From positions 62,001-126,000 of the forward strand of contig JAQTTY010000006.1 in assembly GCA_028710525.1 (NCBI GenBank): DNA of 64,000 nucleotides, written 5' to 3'. The stretch comes from Gallionella sp. Its GTDB lineage: Bacteria > Pseudomonadota > Gammaproteobacteria > Burkholderiales > Gallionellaceae. Under the pieces are notes generated by a model. It was not told the origin of the DNA and searched no databases. It saw only the letters and a program-made list of their open reading frames with translations. The translations under genes were made by a program, and so were the position numbers. Below, piece by piece: positions 35,884 to 44,755 of the stretch (positions within the stretch are counted from its first letter, which is position 1; every line of letters starts with the position of its first letter).

Positions 35884-37032
35884 CTATCGATCTGCTTCTA
35901 TGCTCCATCCCCACTGCATAGTGGGATGGATGATGGCAGCTTGTGCAGCTTGCAAGATAGCGATGCGTTGTTCCGCTTGTTGAACAGAGGCCGCATCGCG
36001 GTGGAACGCTATGCGGATATCGAAGCGGCGCGACTCGCCTGGTTGCAGTGTCATGACACGCCCTTGCTTTTGCTCATAGGAGTGGGGATTGGGGTAGTTG
36101 GTGCCGGGTTCTAAACCTGTGACATATCCATCGCACTCGGCGGCGGTGTTCTTCCATAGGGTGAAACAAGGCAGTTGGTGTAGATCAAAGTGCAGACTTA
36201 CGCCCTTATCACCTGCCTTATTTTTGAGCAGCACTTCGGTCTGTGAATTTGCATCACCTAGTAACTGCATAAAGTAGACCTGCTCTTCGTAGCCAGCAAC
36301 AGGTGCGGCATAGCGCGACCAGCTTGCGACACCCTGCTCTGCCACGGCGGTACGCGGCGACAACATGGCAACCGGTGCGACCACTTGGGCACCAGCCTCT
36401 AACAACGGTGAGCCGAAGTTGATGTGGTAGAGCAATTGAAAGTCACTCGCAACCGCGGAACGATTCGTCACGGTGTCGCTTATCAACAACTCGCTGCTAC
36501 CAGCCACGCAGCTCACCGTGGTGGCGAGTTGCAACTTGCGGAACTTGAATCTTGCCTCGTCGACATTGCCGCGCACACTCGTCAATGCGAGCTGTTCATC
36601 GATACCTGCTTGCACATCGTAAGCGGGCTGATTGGCGATCTTGCCATGCAAGGGATAACGCAAACGGCCCAACGCGTCGAACTCAGCCGCACCGTTACTT
36701 TCCAGTCCGCAGCGACATAACAATTCATCGAAGCCATCTAACCAACCTAAGCCGCTAGGATCATGCAGCGGCACATAATAGGGATGCACAGGCCCGCGCA
36801 CCGGCGACTGCCAGCCTAGCTCGACTCCTTCTAGCCACACTTTCCAGATGCCCATGCCGCGCTCAGGCAAAACCCAGAAGCGCATGCGCCCATTGTCGAC
36901 TTCGATGACTTCCATGTTGCCGTGTAAGCCGCCCTGCAATCGGCGTTTAGTGATGCTGCTGCCAGCACTACCTTGTGCCAGCAACTCGCACAAGGTAGTG
37001 CTGGCATCTTGTAATTTCACCGCGCTAGCCAT
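35884..37032 (-). CDS. DUF4432-family aldose-epimerase-like protein
   Basis: A 382-residue protein of the galactose-mutarotase fold: GRMRFWVLPERGMGIWKVWLEGVELGWQSP near residue 50, YHINFGSPLLEAG and YVTGLEPGTNYPNPH near the end, all characteristic of DUF4432 proteins. These are thought to interconvert sugar anomers or epimers. It is the last gene of a sugar operon and overlaps the PfkB-kinase gene by 16 bases, so it likely acts on the same imported sugar. Confidence 0.85.
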   Translation of the reverse strand: MASAVKLQDASTTLCELLAQGSAGSSITKRRLQGGLHGNMEVIEVDNGRMRFWVLPERGMGIWKVWLEGVELGWQSPVRGPVHPYYVPLHDPSGLGWLDGFDELLCRCGLESNGAAEFDALGRLRYPLHGKIANQPAYDVQAGIDEQLALTSVRGNVDEARFKFRKLQLATTVSCVAGSSELLISDTVTNRSAVASDFQLLYHINFGSPLLEAGAQVVAPVAMLSPRTAVAEQGVASWSRYAAPVAGYEEQVYFMQLLGDANSQTEVLLKNKAGDKGVSLHFDLHQLPCFTLWKNTAAECDGYVTGLEPGTNYPNPHSYEQKQGRVMTLQPGESRRFDIRIAFHRDAASVQQAEQRIAILQAAQAAIIHPTMQWGWSIEADR

Positions 37033-37955
37033 GCTGGATACCCTGAACTACGTAACAAGTCATCGACCTCCACTGCACTGGCCGGATAAGGTCCAGCGTG
37101 GTTCGCAGCCAATGCGGCAGCTGCCGCTGCGACTTGTAGATGCGCACTGACATCAGCCTGCGGACGCGCCAACATACTGGCGATCCACCCGCCCATAGAA
37201 GCATCACCGCACCCCACGGTGTCCACCAGTTGCACAGGAAAAGCTTTCTGCTCGATGACCCGGCCAGTACTCAGCCAAGTCATGCCGTGCGCGCCACGGG
37301 TAAATAATATCTGCGCTTGCGGAGCCAACTTACGTAACGCACCCACGCCCTGCTCCGGCGGCAAGCCGGGGAACAAGCCGAGCAGATCGTCATCCGATAC
37401 TTTGATGTAATTGGAGATGGCCGCGAGGGCGCGGAAGGTGGCGGGATAATGCGGTTGATATGCCATGCCGCGAAAGTTGGGATCGAAGGCCACGGCCTTA
37501 CCCGCCGCGTGTACCGCTTGCGCCTCGGCCAGCAGACGCTCGCAAAGGGGTTTGCGCATCAAACTGATGCCACCGAAATGCACCACCTCAGCCGCTACGC
37601 GCCAACCTTGGGGTAGTTGCTCAGGTGCAAAATGCAAATCGGCACTGTCGTCACCAATAAAAAAATATTGCGGTGGATGTTGCGAGGCCACCATGGCAAG
37701 TAAGGGCGCCTTGTCGTAGCGTTGCAGATAGCGCTCATCCAGCCCAGCCGCGATACCCTTATCCGCCAACTCAGCACCAAACAGATCGTTGCTCACCGCA
37801 CCGGCAAACGCCGTGCTCACACCCAGCCTTGCACCCACGCGTGCGACATTCCAACACGCCCCGCCAGGCACAGCCAACCAACGACCATCATCCTGTCGGA
37901 GCATGTCGGTGAGTGCCTCACCGAACACGACGAAACGCGCTAGATCTTTGCTCAT
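37017..37955 (-). CDS. PfkB-family sugar kinase (fructokinase-like)
   Basis: A 312-residue ribokinase/PfkB kinase: FGEALTDML at the start, sugar-site GGACWNVARVGARLG, and the anion-hole signature DTVGCGDASMGGW with its catalytic aspartate. It uses ATP to phosphorylate a hexose, probably fructose, after uptake by the neighbouring ABC transporter. The ATG at 37955 lies five bases after the ATPase gene's stop, with AAGGCG upstream; a longer frame reaches 38012 inside the ATPase gene and is rejected. Confidence 0.92.
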   Translation of the reverse strand: MSKDLARFVVFGEALTDMLRQDDGRWLAVPGGACWNVARVGARLGVSTAFAGAVSNDLFGAELADKGIAAGLDERYLQRYDKAPLLAMVASQHPPQYFFIGDDSADLHFAPEQLPQGWRVAAEVVHFGGISLMRKPLCERLLAEAQAVHAAGKAVAFDPNFRGMAYQPHYPATFRALAAISNYIKVSDDDLLGLFPGLPPEQGVGALRKLAPQAQILFTRGAHGMTWLSTGRVIEQKAFPVQLVDTVGCGDASMGGWIASMLARPQADVSAHLQVAAAAAALAANHAGPYPASAVEVDDLLRSSGYPAWLAR

Positions 37956-37959
37956 CGCC

Positions 37960-38766
37960 TTACTGGAACAGCGCGATGTCGGTGATGAGATCGGTCGCAC
38001 CCGGTACGTCATCGGGATTCACCGCGCCGGTGATAAGACCAACGATCTGCTCCGGCGAGGTCTGCGTCTTCAACACCGAAGCAACGATACGCCCCTGACG
38101 GAACACCCAGATGCGATCTACTAGATCGAACACCTGACGCAGGTTGTGACTGATGATGATGAGTGGCACGCCGCGTTGTTTCAGACCTTTGATGATCTCT
38201 TCGACACGCGCGGTCTCTTGTATACCCAAGGCCGCAGTGGGCTCGTCCAAAATAATGAGTTTCTTAGCGAAGCCTGCCGCACGGGCGATGGCCACACATT
38301 GGCGTTGACCACCCGACATGCCACGCAAGGTCTCGCTCATGTCTTGTATCTTGACGCCGGTGGTGGACAACATCTGCACCGACTCACTGCGCATCGCTTT
38401 GTGATCGAGTATCGATAACGGACCTAAGTTGAACAACACTTTCTCGCGACCGAGGAAAATGTTGGCAGGCACATCCAAATCCTCAGCCAATGCCAAGGTC
38501 TGATAGACCGTCTCCACACCTTGGTCACGTGCATCCAATGGCGAATCGAAGGTGACGCTCTTACCATCGAGGAATATCTCGCCGCTGTTAGGTGACTCGA
38601 CACCGGTGATGAGGCGCACAAAGGTGCTCTTGCCCGCGCCGTTGTCGCCCACTATAGCGGCATGCTCGCCCGGTGCCAGACAAAAGTTTGCTTCGGTCAA
38701 CGCTTTGACACCACCGTAATGTTTGGTCAGGCCGCGTATTTCTATAACTGATTTTTCAGTGTTCAT
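37960..38766 (-). CDS. Sugar ABC transporter ATPase, single-domain CUT2 (FrcA-like)
   Basis: A 268-residue ATPase with one ABC domain: Walker A GDNGAGKST, signature MSGGQRQCVAIARA, Walker B LIILDEPTAAL, H-loop IISHNL. Most CUT2 importers use a fused two-ABC protein (RbsA, ~500 aa); the single-domain form is characteristic of the fructose-type FrcA group. It works with the permease and binding protein encoded upstream on the same strand. Confidence 0.92.
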   Translation of the reverse strand: MNTEKSVIEIRGLTKHYGGVKALTEANFCLAPGEHAAIVGDNGAGKSTFVRLITGVESPNSGEIFLDGKSVTFDSPLDARDQGVETVYQTLALAEDLDVPANIFLGREKVLFNLGPLSILDHKAMRSESVQMLSTTGVKIQDMSETLRGMSGGQRQCVAIARAAGFAKKLIILDEPTAALGIQETARVEEIIKGLKQRGVPLIIISHNLRQVFDLVDRIWVFRQGRIVASVLKTQTSPEQIVGLITGAVNPDDVPGATDLITDIALFQ

Positions 38767-38780
38767 GATGTCCCCCTGGC

Positions 38781-39728
38781 TTATTTTCGCAACAGACGTT
38801 TACGACGAACTACGTCGATCCACACAGCGATGATCACCACCGCACCGATTGCCATCATCTGTTTGAACTGCGAGATCTCCAACAGGTTCATCCCGTTACG
38901 GATCATGGTGATGAGGATGGCGCCCAACAGACTGCCGATGATGCTGCCGCGTCCACCGAACAATGAGGTGCCGCCCAATATCACGGCGGCGATGGCATCT
39001 AGCTCGAACATCTGCGCAATCTTGCCGCTGGAAGAATCCATACGGCCGATCAACACCAGTGCTGCCAAGGCACAGCACAAACCCGACACGACATACACAC
39101 CAAGCTTGTACCAGCGCACATTGATACCGACCTGACGTGCGCCCATCTCGTTAGAACCGATGGCGTAGACATAGCGGCCCAGCTTAGTGCTGGAAAGCAC
39201 GAAGGACATGGTGATATAGAACACCGCCATCACCACGATAGGCATAGGCAAGAAGCCGAACAACTCACCATAGCCTATGAAGGGAAAGGGATCGGGCAAG
39301 CCCGACATATCGAAACCACCTGTCGAGTCGTAAGCCAGACCACGCCAGAGCGTCAGCCCACCCAGCGTGACGATGAAAGAAGGGATGCCGACGAACGCAA
39401 CCAGATATCCGTTGAACAAGCCTACGCCTGCACCGATGGCAAAAGCCGCGAGGATGGCCATGTAGGGATCGATGCCCAACTTGATCATCATGTAACCCGC
39501 CATCGCGCCGGCTAATGCGGTTAGAGAGCCGACCGCCAGATCGACGCCACCAGTCAGGATGACGAATGTCTGCCCACCCGCCAGTAGTGCGATCACCGAG
39601 GCTTGGACGAGGATGTTGCTGAGATTACGACTGTTAAGAAAATACGGTGAGGCGATGGAGAGGAAGATGCCCAGCACCAGCACCGCGACCAGCGCGCCAT
39701 ACCACTCTTGTCGTGTAAGTGTCTTCAT
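38781..39728 (-). CDS. Sugar ABC transporter permease, RbsC/FrcC-like
   Basis: A 315-residue permease with about ten hydrophobic helices and the CUT2 motifs GGVDLAVGSLTALAGAMAG and AVILGGTSLFGGRGSIIGSLLGA. It forms a homodimeric pore for a monosaccharide. The ATG at 39728 follows AAAGGAATCATC; an earlier in-frame start at 39755 lacks a ribosome site. Confidence 0.93.
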   Translation of the reverse strand: MKTLTRQEWYGALVAVLVLGIFLSIASPYFLNSRNLSNILVQASVIALLAGGQTFVILTGGVDLAVGSLTALAGAMAGYMMIKLGIDPYMAILAAFAIGAGVGLFNGYLVAFVGIPSFIVTLGGLTLWRGLAYDSTGGFDMSGLPDPFPFIGYGELFGFLPMPIVVMAVFYITMSFVLSSTKLGRYVYAIGSNEMGARQVGINVRWYKLGVYVVSGLCCALAALVLIGRMDSSSGKIAQMFELDAIAAVILGGTSLFGGRGSIIGSLLGAILITMIRNGMNLLEISQFKQMMAIGAVVIIAVWIDVVRRKRLLRK

Positions 39729-39792
39729 GATGATTCCTTTCGCAAGGATGGCCACTGGAGCGCGGCCATCCTAGGTTATGACGAGACGGGAA

Positions 39793-40749
39793 TTACTTCA
39801 TCTTCATGAATTGAGCTACGCCGGAATCCTTAGCGAACTTATCCACGTTGGAGGGCAGGACCAGGAAAGCGCCAGTGTCGATACGTGCTTCGACCTTTTG
39901 CTTCTTGGCTGCAGCGATAGCAGTCTCCACGCCGGTTGCACCGATCTTAGCCAGCATCTGCGCGGCATTGGCTTGCTGCCAGCCTTGCTTCATCATGTCC
40001 AGACCACCAGGCGAACCATCAAAACCGGCCAGCTTGATCTCGCCAGCGCGTATGCCATACCCCTTCATCGCGGCGACCGCACCCAAGGCACCACCATCCC
40101 ATGCACAAGCGATCAGCTTGATATCGTTATTGGCGCGCAATGCAGATTCAACACCGTTCTGAGCCTGAGTCTGATCCCACGTAGTAGACACTTCGATGAT
40201 CTTCACATGCGGGTGCTTGGCCTTGAGCGCATCGATAAAGCCTTTCTTGCGTTCCTGCCCAGTAGACTGACCTTGATCGCCCGTCACATATACGACCTTG
40301 TCTCCATCTTTGATCTGCTCTGCCGCCCAACTACCCTGCACATTGGCTGCCTTGATGTTGTCGGTGGCGACATAGCTGGTGACATTGGCACCGGTGATAT
40401 TGGTATCCACCGCGACCACAGGGATACCAGCAGCCAGAGCACGCTTAACAGCTGGAGCGATACCAGCACTATCTACAGGTGCGATTGCGATCGCATCGAC
40501 ATGACGGGTGATCATGTCTTCGACGATGGCCAGCTGTTTGGATAACTCGCCCTTCTCTGCCGCTAACTCGATGAACTTCACCCCCGCTTTTTTACCTGCC
40601 TCTTTTGCGCCACCATTGATCAGCGTCCAACCTTCATTGGTGTTGCCGTTGGTGATGTAAGCGATGGTCAGTTCGGCATGCGCCGCTGTCATCATGCCCA
40701 CTGCGAGCAACGCCACTGCCAAACGTCCTGTTATATGTCCTAGTTTCAT
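39793..40749 (-). CDS. Sugar ABC transporter substrate-binding protein, RbsB/FrcB-like
   Basis: A 318-residue periplasmic protein: signal peptide ending TAAHA, then ELTIAYITNGNTNEGWTLINGGAKEAGKKAG, typical of peripla_BP_4 sugar receptors, with VDAIAIAPVDSAGIAPAV and GIPVVAVDTNITGA. The start at 40749 follows GGAGACGAAA. It binds a monosaccharide for the CUT2 transporter; fructose is the best guess given FrcA-like ATPase and PfkB kinase. Confidence 0.92.
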   Translation of the reverse strand: MKLGHITGRLAVALLAVGMMTAAHAELTIAYITNGNTNEGWTLINGGAKEAGKKAGVKFIELAAEKGELSKQLAIVEDMITRHVDAIAIAPVDSAGIAPAVKRALAAGIPVVAVDTNITGANVTSYVATDNIKAANVQGSWAAEQIKDGDKVVYVTGDQGQSTGQERKKGFIDALKAKHPHVKIIEVSTTWDQTQAQNGVESALRANNDIKLIACAWDGGALGAVAAMKGYGIRAGEIKLAGFDGSPGGLDMMKQGWQQANAAQMLAKIGATGVETAIAAAKKQKVEARIDTGAFLVLPSNVDKFAKDSGVAQFMKMK

Positions 40750-40842
40750 TTTCGTCTCCTGATGATTCAGTTCATTAGCGCTGCACGCCGGGATGATACG
40801 CCGTGTGCAGCTCAAGCAATTTCAACTATCCCAGTATGGGAC

Positions 40843-42135
40843 TTACCACCAGACTTCCACCTGCACGCCAGCAGCGGTGGAGGAGGTACGGCCATTGGCA
40901 CCGAAGCCAGGATTAAGTACCGTTCCTGCGTTGGCTGCTGCAGCCGCATTGTTCCAAGTTGCACGGGTGACATAGAAGCGCATCTCAGGACGGGACCAGA
41001 AGTCGGTGCCGATCGCCAAGGTAGGCGCGAAGGTGATCTTGTTCAACTGTTGCTGAGCTTGACCATCGATACTGCGTGAGGTGTTACCTGCTTCCAACAG
41101 CAGCTTGAAGTTCTTACTAGTTGCATAAGAGACACGACCGCCAAGCGTGAAATCTTTGGTGTTGATGCCGTTGTTCACCCCACCTTCCACTTGGCCGTTC
41201 TGCAACGCCACCAGCGCTTGGCCGCCGAACGCGCCGCTCTGCCAGTTGATGGAATCACCGATACGATTGCTCTTCATACCAGGCTGCTGAACATTCAGTA
41301 CCACACCATTGTTAAGTGTGATGGGTGCAACCGCATCACCTAGACCTTGGAACTGACCATTCAAACCAGCATGACCGCTGGCGGTTTGTAAAAATACAGT
41401 GTTGGTCAGGCCGGGTACGATGAAGTCTGATTGGTTATGCGACAAGGAGAAACTAGAGCCGGGCGTGGAAAACTGGAAAGTACCGCTCACAACCGTTGCC
41501 AGCACGCGGATCACACCACCGGGGTTACTCTTGATCTCAGACAGATCGACGTTGACGCGTCGTGCGTTGTTTTGTGTGGAGTTGTGATTATCTAGCGAGC
41601 CACCATTAAACACGCCCACGCCCAACTTAGCGAAACCCAGACTGTAGTCAGTCATACCTGCGCCATAGTTCAGACCGTAGTCCATGAAGAAGTGGTCGAC
41701 GATATGCACGTCTTGGATACGCAAACGACGTTGGCCAGCCCAGAATTTAGCTTCGGGGGCGAACTCCATACCCGTCATCTCGGCATAAGCTTGTTGTGTG
41801 TATTGAGTACCGTTCCATACCGTAGGCATGTAATCCAGGCTCCACTTCATACCATTGCCCGCATCAAAGGTCTTGCGGATCTCCAGTTCGAAGCCGTTGT
41901 CGCCCTCATTACCCAAACGGAATTTCTGCATGTCGCCGCCTAGTGTATAGCCGCCGCGTGGCGTACCCGTGAACACGCCACCGCGTGTGTAACCGGACAA
42001 CTCCAGACCACCACCCATATCAGCCGCCACGACAGACGTACTTCCCAATGCCATCAGCATCGTAGCCAGTACCGTTATTTGTGTACCCAATTTGCGAGTC
42101 ACCCCAATTTGCTTATGTTTGATAACTTTATTCAT
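40843..42135 (-). CDS. LamB-like carbohydrate porin (maltoporin family)
   Basis: A 430-residue outer-membrane beta-barrel: signal peptide (to about residue 34), N-terminal LELSGYTRGGVFTG, then MQKFRLGNEGDNGFELEIRK, FWAGQRRLRIQDVHIVDHFFMDY and the C-terminal FWSRPEMRFYVT and VQVEVWW, matching LamB landmarks including the terminal tryptophan. LamB porins pass sugars across the outer membrane. It is the first gene of the sugar operon; the ATG at 42135 follows CGAGGGGA. Confidence 0.88.
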   Translation of the reverse strand: MNKVIKHKQIGVTRKLGTQITVLATMLMALGSTSVVAADMGGGLELSGYTRGGVFTGTPRGGYTLGGDMQKFRLGNEGDNGFELEIRKTFDAGNGMKWSLDYMPTVWNGTQYTQQAYAEMTGMEFAPEAKFWAGQRRLRIQDVHIVDHFFMDYGLNYGAGMTDYSLGFAKLGVGVFNGGSLDNHNSTQNNARRVNVDLSEIKSNPGGVIRVLATVVSGTFQFSTPGSSFSLSHNQSDFIVPGLTNTVFLQTASGHAGLNGQFQGLGDAVAPITLNNGVVLNVQQPGMKSNRIGDSINWQSGAFGGQALVALQNGQVEGGVNNGINTKDFTLGGRVSYATSKNFKLLLEAGNTSRSIDGQAQQQLNKITFAPTLAIGTDFWSRPEMRFYVTRATWNNAAAAANAGTVLNPGFGANGRTSSTAAGVQVEVWW

Positions 42136-42408
42136 TGCATTCCCCTCGTTGTAATTGATGAAAGTATCACCTTCAAAATCGACCGTATTCCAGACCGCGC
42201 TCAGCAACTCCGCACAACACCTAAGGACTACACAGTCTATGCCGCCTTACCTTATGACTACCGAGGATGGGATGTCTTTACAACGTTACCAGTGACATCA
42301 CACGTGACAATTAAAAAACTAAAATCACCGCTATACGAAATTAACCCTATTGATATACATCCATATAAACAGTGAATGAGCAGTCAAAATCATCCCCTTG
42401 AGAAGAAC

Positions 42409-42422
42409 TTTACTCGTGTATA
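42409..42422. promoter_or_regulatory. Predicted LacI-family operator in the porin/lacI control region
   Basis: TTTACTCGTGTATA shares the ACnCGnGT core and A/T-rich wings with three other sites in the window, two of them before the glucose-type ABC operon. Position between the divergent porin operon and lacI suits control of both. Confidence 0.6.
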
Positions 42423-42492
42423 TATTTGTTTGTCAATAGGACTGTTAAAAATATTTGCATATCGTTTATACTATGCGCCAGTTAACATTAAC

Positions 42493-42506
42493 TTGACACG
42501 TGTACA
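42493..42506. promoter_or_regulatory. Predicted LacI-family operator at the lacI start
   Basis: TTGACACGTGTACA is centred on CACGTG and ends two bases before the lacI ATG (42509). Downstream of the likely promoter, it would allow negative autoregulation by roadblock. Confidence 0.55.
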
Positions 42507-42508
42507 TC

Positions 42509-43573
42509 ATGAATAAGCCGGTCAACAAAAAACCATCCGCCGCTCCAACCAATAAATCAGTGACCATGCAGGACATCGCCTCACGTGTGGGGGTCTCGCG
42601 TATCACCGTTTCCAAATACTTCAACGGCAATCAAGGCATCAAAGCCGAAACGCGCCGCCTCATCGAGCAAGCGTGTAGCGAACTCAATTACGTACCTGAT
42701 CCTCTAGCTGTGGGCTTGGTCAAAGGGCGCTCGCATCTGATCGGGGTGGTGATACCTGTGGTGAGCGAGCCCTTCTTCGCCGAAGTACTCGCCGTCATAG
42801 AAGAGCAGGCAGCCGACATGGGCATGCGCGTAGTGATCCAATGCTCTTATAACGAACCGGCACGCGAAGCTGCAGCGTTATTGGCATTACGCGCCATGAA
42901 GGTCAAGGGCGTGGTCTTCACCCCCATCGCCTCGCAGGACAACATCGAGTTACTCAGAAAGCTGGAAAAGGAGATGCGCATCGTCTATCTGGACAGCTAT
43001 CTGAATCCAGACTGCCATTTCGTGATGAACGACAATATGCAGAGCATAGGCTTGATCACGCGCTATCTGCTTAGCCGAGGACATAGCCCTGCCTATCTGG
43101 GCGCGCCACCGGTGGCTAATCCTTCCGGCCCAGAACGCCTAGCGGGCTACCTAGCCGCAATGCAAGAAGCCGGCAGCGCGCCCTTTCTTGTGCCAACCAA
43201 CAATCCAGCCGCAACTTGGGACTTCGAAGCGTTCGCGATGCACCATACCCTGAACATGCTGGGTACCGGCTCATGGGCAAAAGAGAAACGCACCGCACTA
43301 ATCTGCGCCACCGACCGCCTAGCGATAGGTGCGATGGCCGCATTCCGCAAGTTCGGTTTGGAGCCGGGCAAGGATGTGGCCTTCGTCGGACATGATGATT
43401 TGCCCGTGTGTGACTACCTGCACCCTGCCCTCACCACGGTTAGACAAGATGTCACCGCGATAGGACGCGCCATCATGGATTGCTTGCGTCAGGATGACAG
43501 CGTCTTCACCGCCAAGCAGCCCTATTTCCAACGTCGTTATGCAGCACGCTTGATTGTCAGGGAATCCGCCTAG
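42509..43573 (+). CDS. LacI-family transcriptional regulator of the sugar loci
   Basis: A 354-residue repressor: LacI helix-turn-helix TMQDIASRVGVSRITVSKYFNGNQGIKAETR near residue 20, then a periplasmic-binding-like effector domain (LIGVVIPVVSEPFFAEVL to VAFVGHDDLPVCDYLHPALTTVRQD). It lies divergent from the porin-CUT2-kinase operon, so the sugar or its phosphate is the likely inducer. An in-frame GTG at 42500 is less likely than the ATG at 42509. No Shine-Dalgarno is visible, so expression is probably low. Confidence 0.93.
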   Translation: MNKPVNKKPSAAPTNKSVTMQDIASRVGVSRITVSKYFNGNQGIKAETRRLIEQACSELNYVPDPLAVGLVKGRSHLIGVVIPVVSEPFFAEVLAVIEEQAADMGMRVVIQCSYNEPAREAAALLALRAMKVKGVVFTPIASQDNIELLRKLEKEMRIVYLDSYLNPDCHFVMNDNMQSIGLITRYLLSRGHSPAYLGAPPVANPSGPERLAGYLAAMQEAGSAPFLVPTNNPAATWDFEAFAMHHTLNMLGTGSWAKEKRTALICATDRLAIGAMAAFRKFGLEPGKDVAFVGHDDLPVCDYLHPALTTVRQDVTAIGRAIMDCLRQDDSVFTAKQPYFQRRYAARLIVRESA

Positions 43574-43582
43574 CGGAGGAGA

Positions 43583-43658
43583 TGGTGCTGAAAAGAGGAA
43601 TCGAACCTCCGGCCTACGCGTTACGAGTGCGTTGCTCTACCAACTGAGCTACTCCAGC
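43583..43658 (-). tRNA. tRNA-Thr(CGT)
   Basis: A 76-base cloverleaf with encoded CCA: acceptor GCTGGAG/TTTCAGC (two G-T pairs), D arm GCTC/GAGC, anticodon loop CTCGTAA (anticodon CGT, T33 and A37 correct) and T arm GGAGG-TTCGATT-CCTCT. The top anticodon-stem pair 31-39 is A-C, a mild oddity. It lies 34 bases beyond the stop codon of thiO. Confidence 0.93.
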
Positions 43659-43692
43659 AAATACAGGTCAAATTATAGGTTGTGTGTTGCGT

Positions 43693-44751
43693 CTATCGCC
43701 AGCGGTAGGCATCGACAGGAATAGCTTGAGGACGTTGCCCGATCTCGTTGACCAACAACTCAGCACTAGCCAGCGACATGGTCACACCGTAACGGAAGTG
43801 GCCGGTGTTGGCATATAGATTGGTCAGGCTGGGATGGCGGCCTATGGTAGGGATGTTATCAGGCGAACCAGGGCGGAAGCCCGCCCAATGTCTGATGGGC
43901 GCATGGTCACGCCAAGCTGGCAATATCTCGTAGACCTTGCGCAACATATCGTCGCGCGCTGCCACAGTGGTGGACTTATCGAAGCCTACATCTTCCAGCG
44001 TGCTCCCCACCAGCAAATGACCATCGCGCCGCGGGATCAGATACAAGCCACTCCTGACTAAGATGTGCTCGATCGGAGGTGTGTCGAATTTGAACAACAG
44101 TATCTGTCCACGTATCGGCTTCACATCCATGTGCAGCGCATGTTCACCCAATAGCTGCTTGCTCCAAGCACCAGCAGTCACGATGAAAGCGTCAGCTGCA
44201 ACCTCACCCTGCGTGGTGTGTAGCGCACTGATGCAATCGCCCTGCACTTCAAGTGCCAGCACTTCTTGCTGTTCGCGTATCTCGCCTCCTAGCATAGTGA
44301 CCCGACGGCGCAAAGCCTGTAGCAATCTGGGATTGCGCACTTGTGCCACCTGAGGCAACAGCAGGCCATTGTGTCCAGAAAGATAGGATGCACTATCGCA
44401 AGGCTGCGCAGGAAACTCATGTTGTGCACACCAGTTTTGTGCCTGCGCCATATCGAATGGCGGCAATACCAGCATGCCACTTCGGATGTATTCGGGATCT
44501 ATGCCAGTCTGCGCGTGCAGCAACGCGGCGGCCTCGGGGAACATCGCCATGCTGCGATGCGCGAGACGCGTAACACTGTCTTGATAGTCCCAAGAGCATA
44601 ACGGTGACATGATGCCGCCGCCCGCCCATGATGCTTCATGACCGACCGCGCCGCGTTCCACCAAGGTGACGCGATAGCCTTCTGTGAGCAGTGCAATGGC
44701 ACTGGTCAGCCCGACGGCACCTGCACCAACGATGACGAAATCGGCAGTCAC
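43693..44751 (-). CDS. thiO: Glycine oxidase ThiO (thiamine thiazole synthesis)
   Basis: A 352-residue FAD-dependent amine oxidase: dinucleotide motif VIVGAGAVGLTSAIALLTEGY at the start, ASWAGGGIMSPL, then GQILLFKFD and the C-terminal GFRPGSPDNIPTIGRHP and NTGHFRYGVTMSLASAELL. ThiO oxidises glycine to the imine used to build the thiazole of thiamine. It is four bases after ispH and ends the ileS-lspA-ispH-thiO run. Confidence 0.9.
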   Translation of the reverse strand: MTADFVIVGAGAVGLTSAIALLTEGYRVTLVERGAVGHEASWAGGGIMSPLCSWDYQDSVTRLAHRSMAMFPEAAALLHAQTGIDPEYIRSGMLVLPPFDMAQAQNWCAQHEFPAQPCDSASYLSGHNGLLLPQVAQVRNPRLLQALRRRVTMLGGEIREQQEVLALEVQGDCISALHTTQGEVAADAFIVTAGAWSKQLLGEHALHMDVKPIRGQILLFKFDTPPIEHILVRSGLYLIPRRDGHLLVGSTLEDVGFDKSTTVAARDDMLRKVYEILPAWRDHAPIRHWAGFRPGSPDNIPTIGRHPSLTNLYANTGHFRYGVTMSLASAELLVNEIGQRPQAIPVDAYRWR

Positions 44752-44755
44752 TGGC

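Larger units (their letters stand above)
42136..42508. other. Divergent control region between the porin operon and lacI
   Basis: About 370 A/T-rich bases carrying two predicted LacI operators (42409-42422, 42493-42506) and a possible -10 box for lacI (TATACT, 42467-42472). A -35/-10 pair for the porin operon could not be placed with confidence. Confidence 0.6.

Noticed and set aside
39778..40545. 255-codon plus-strand open frame
   Set aside because: Antisense to the sugar-binding protein gene, which is clearly real.
42359..42387. Possible porin promoter (TTGACT with a 16-18 base spacer, minus strand)
   Set aside because: No acceptable -10 box at the right distance.
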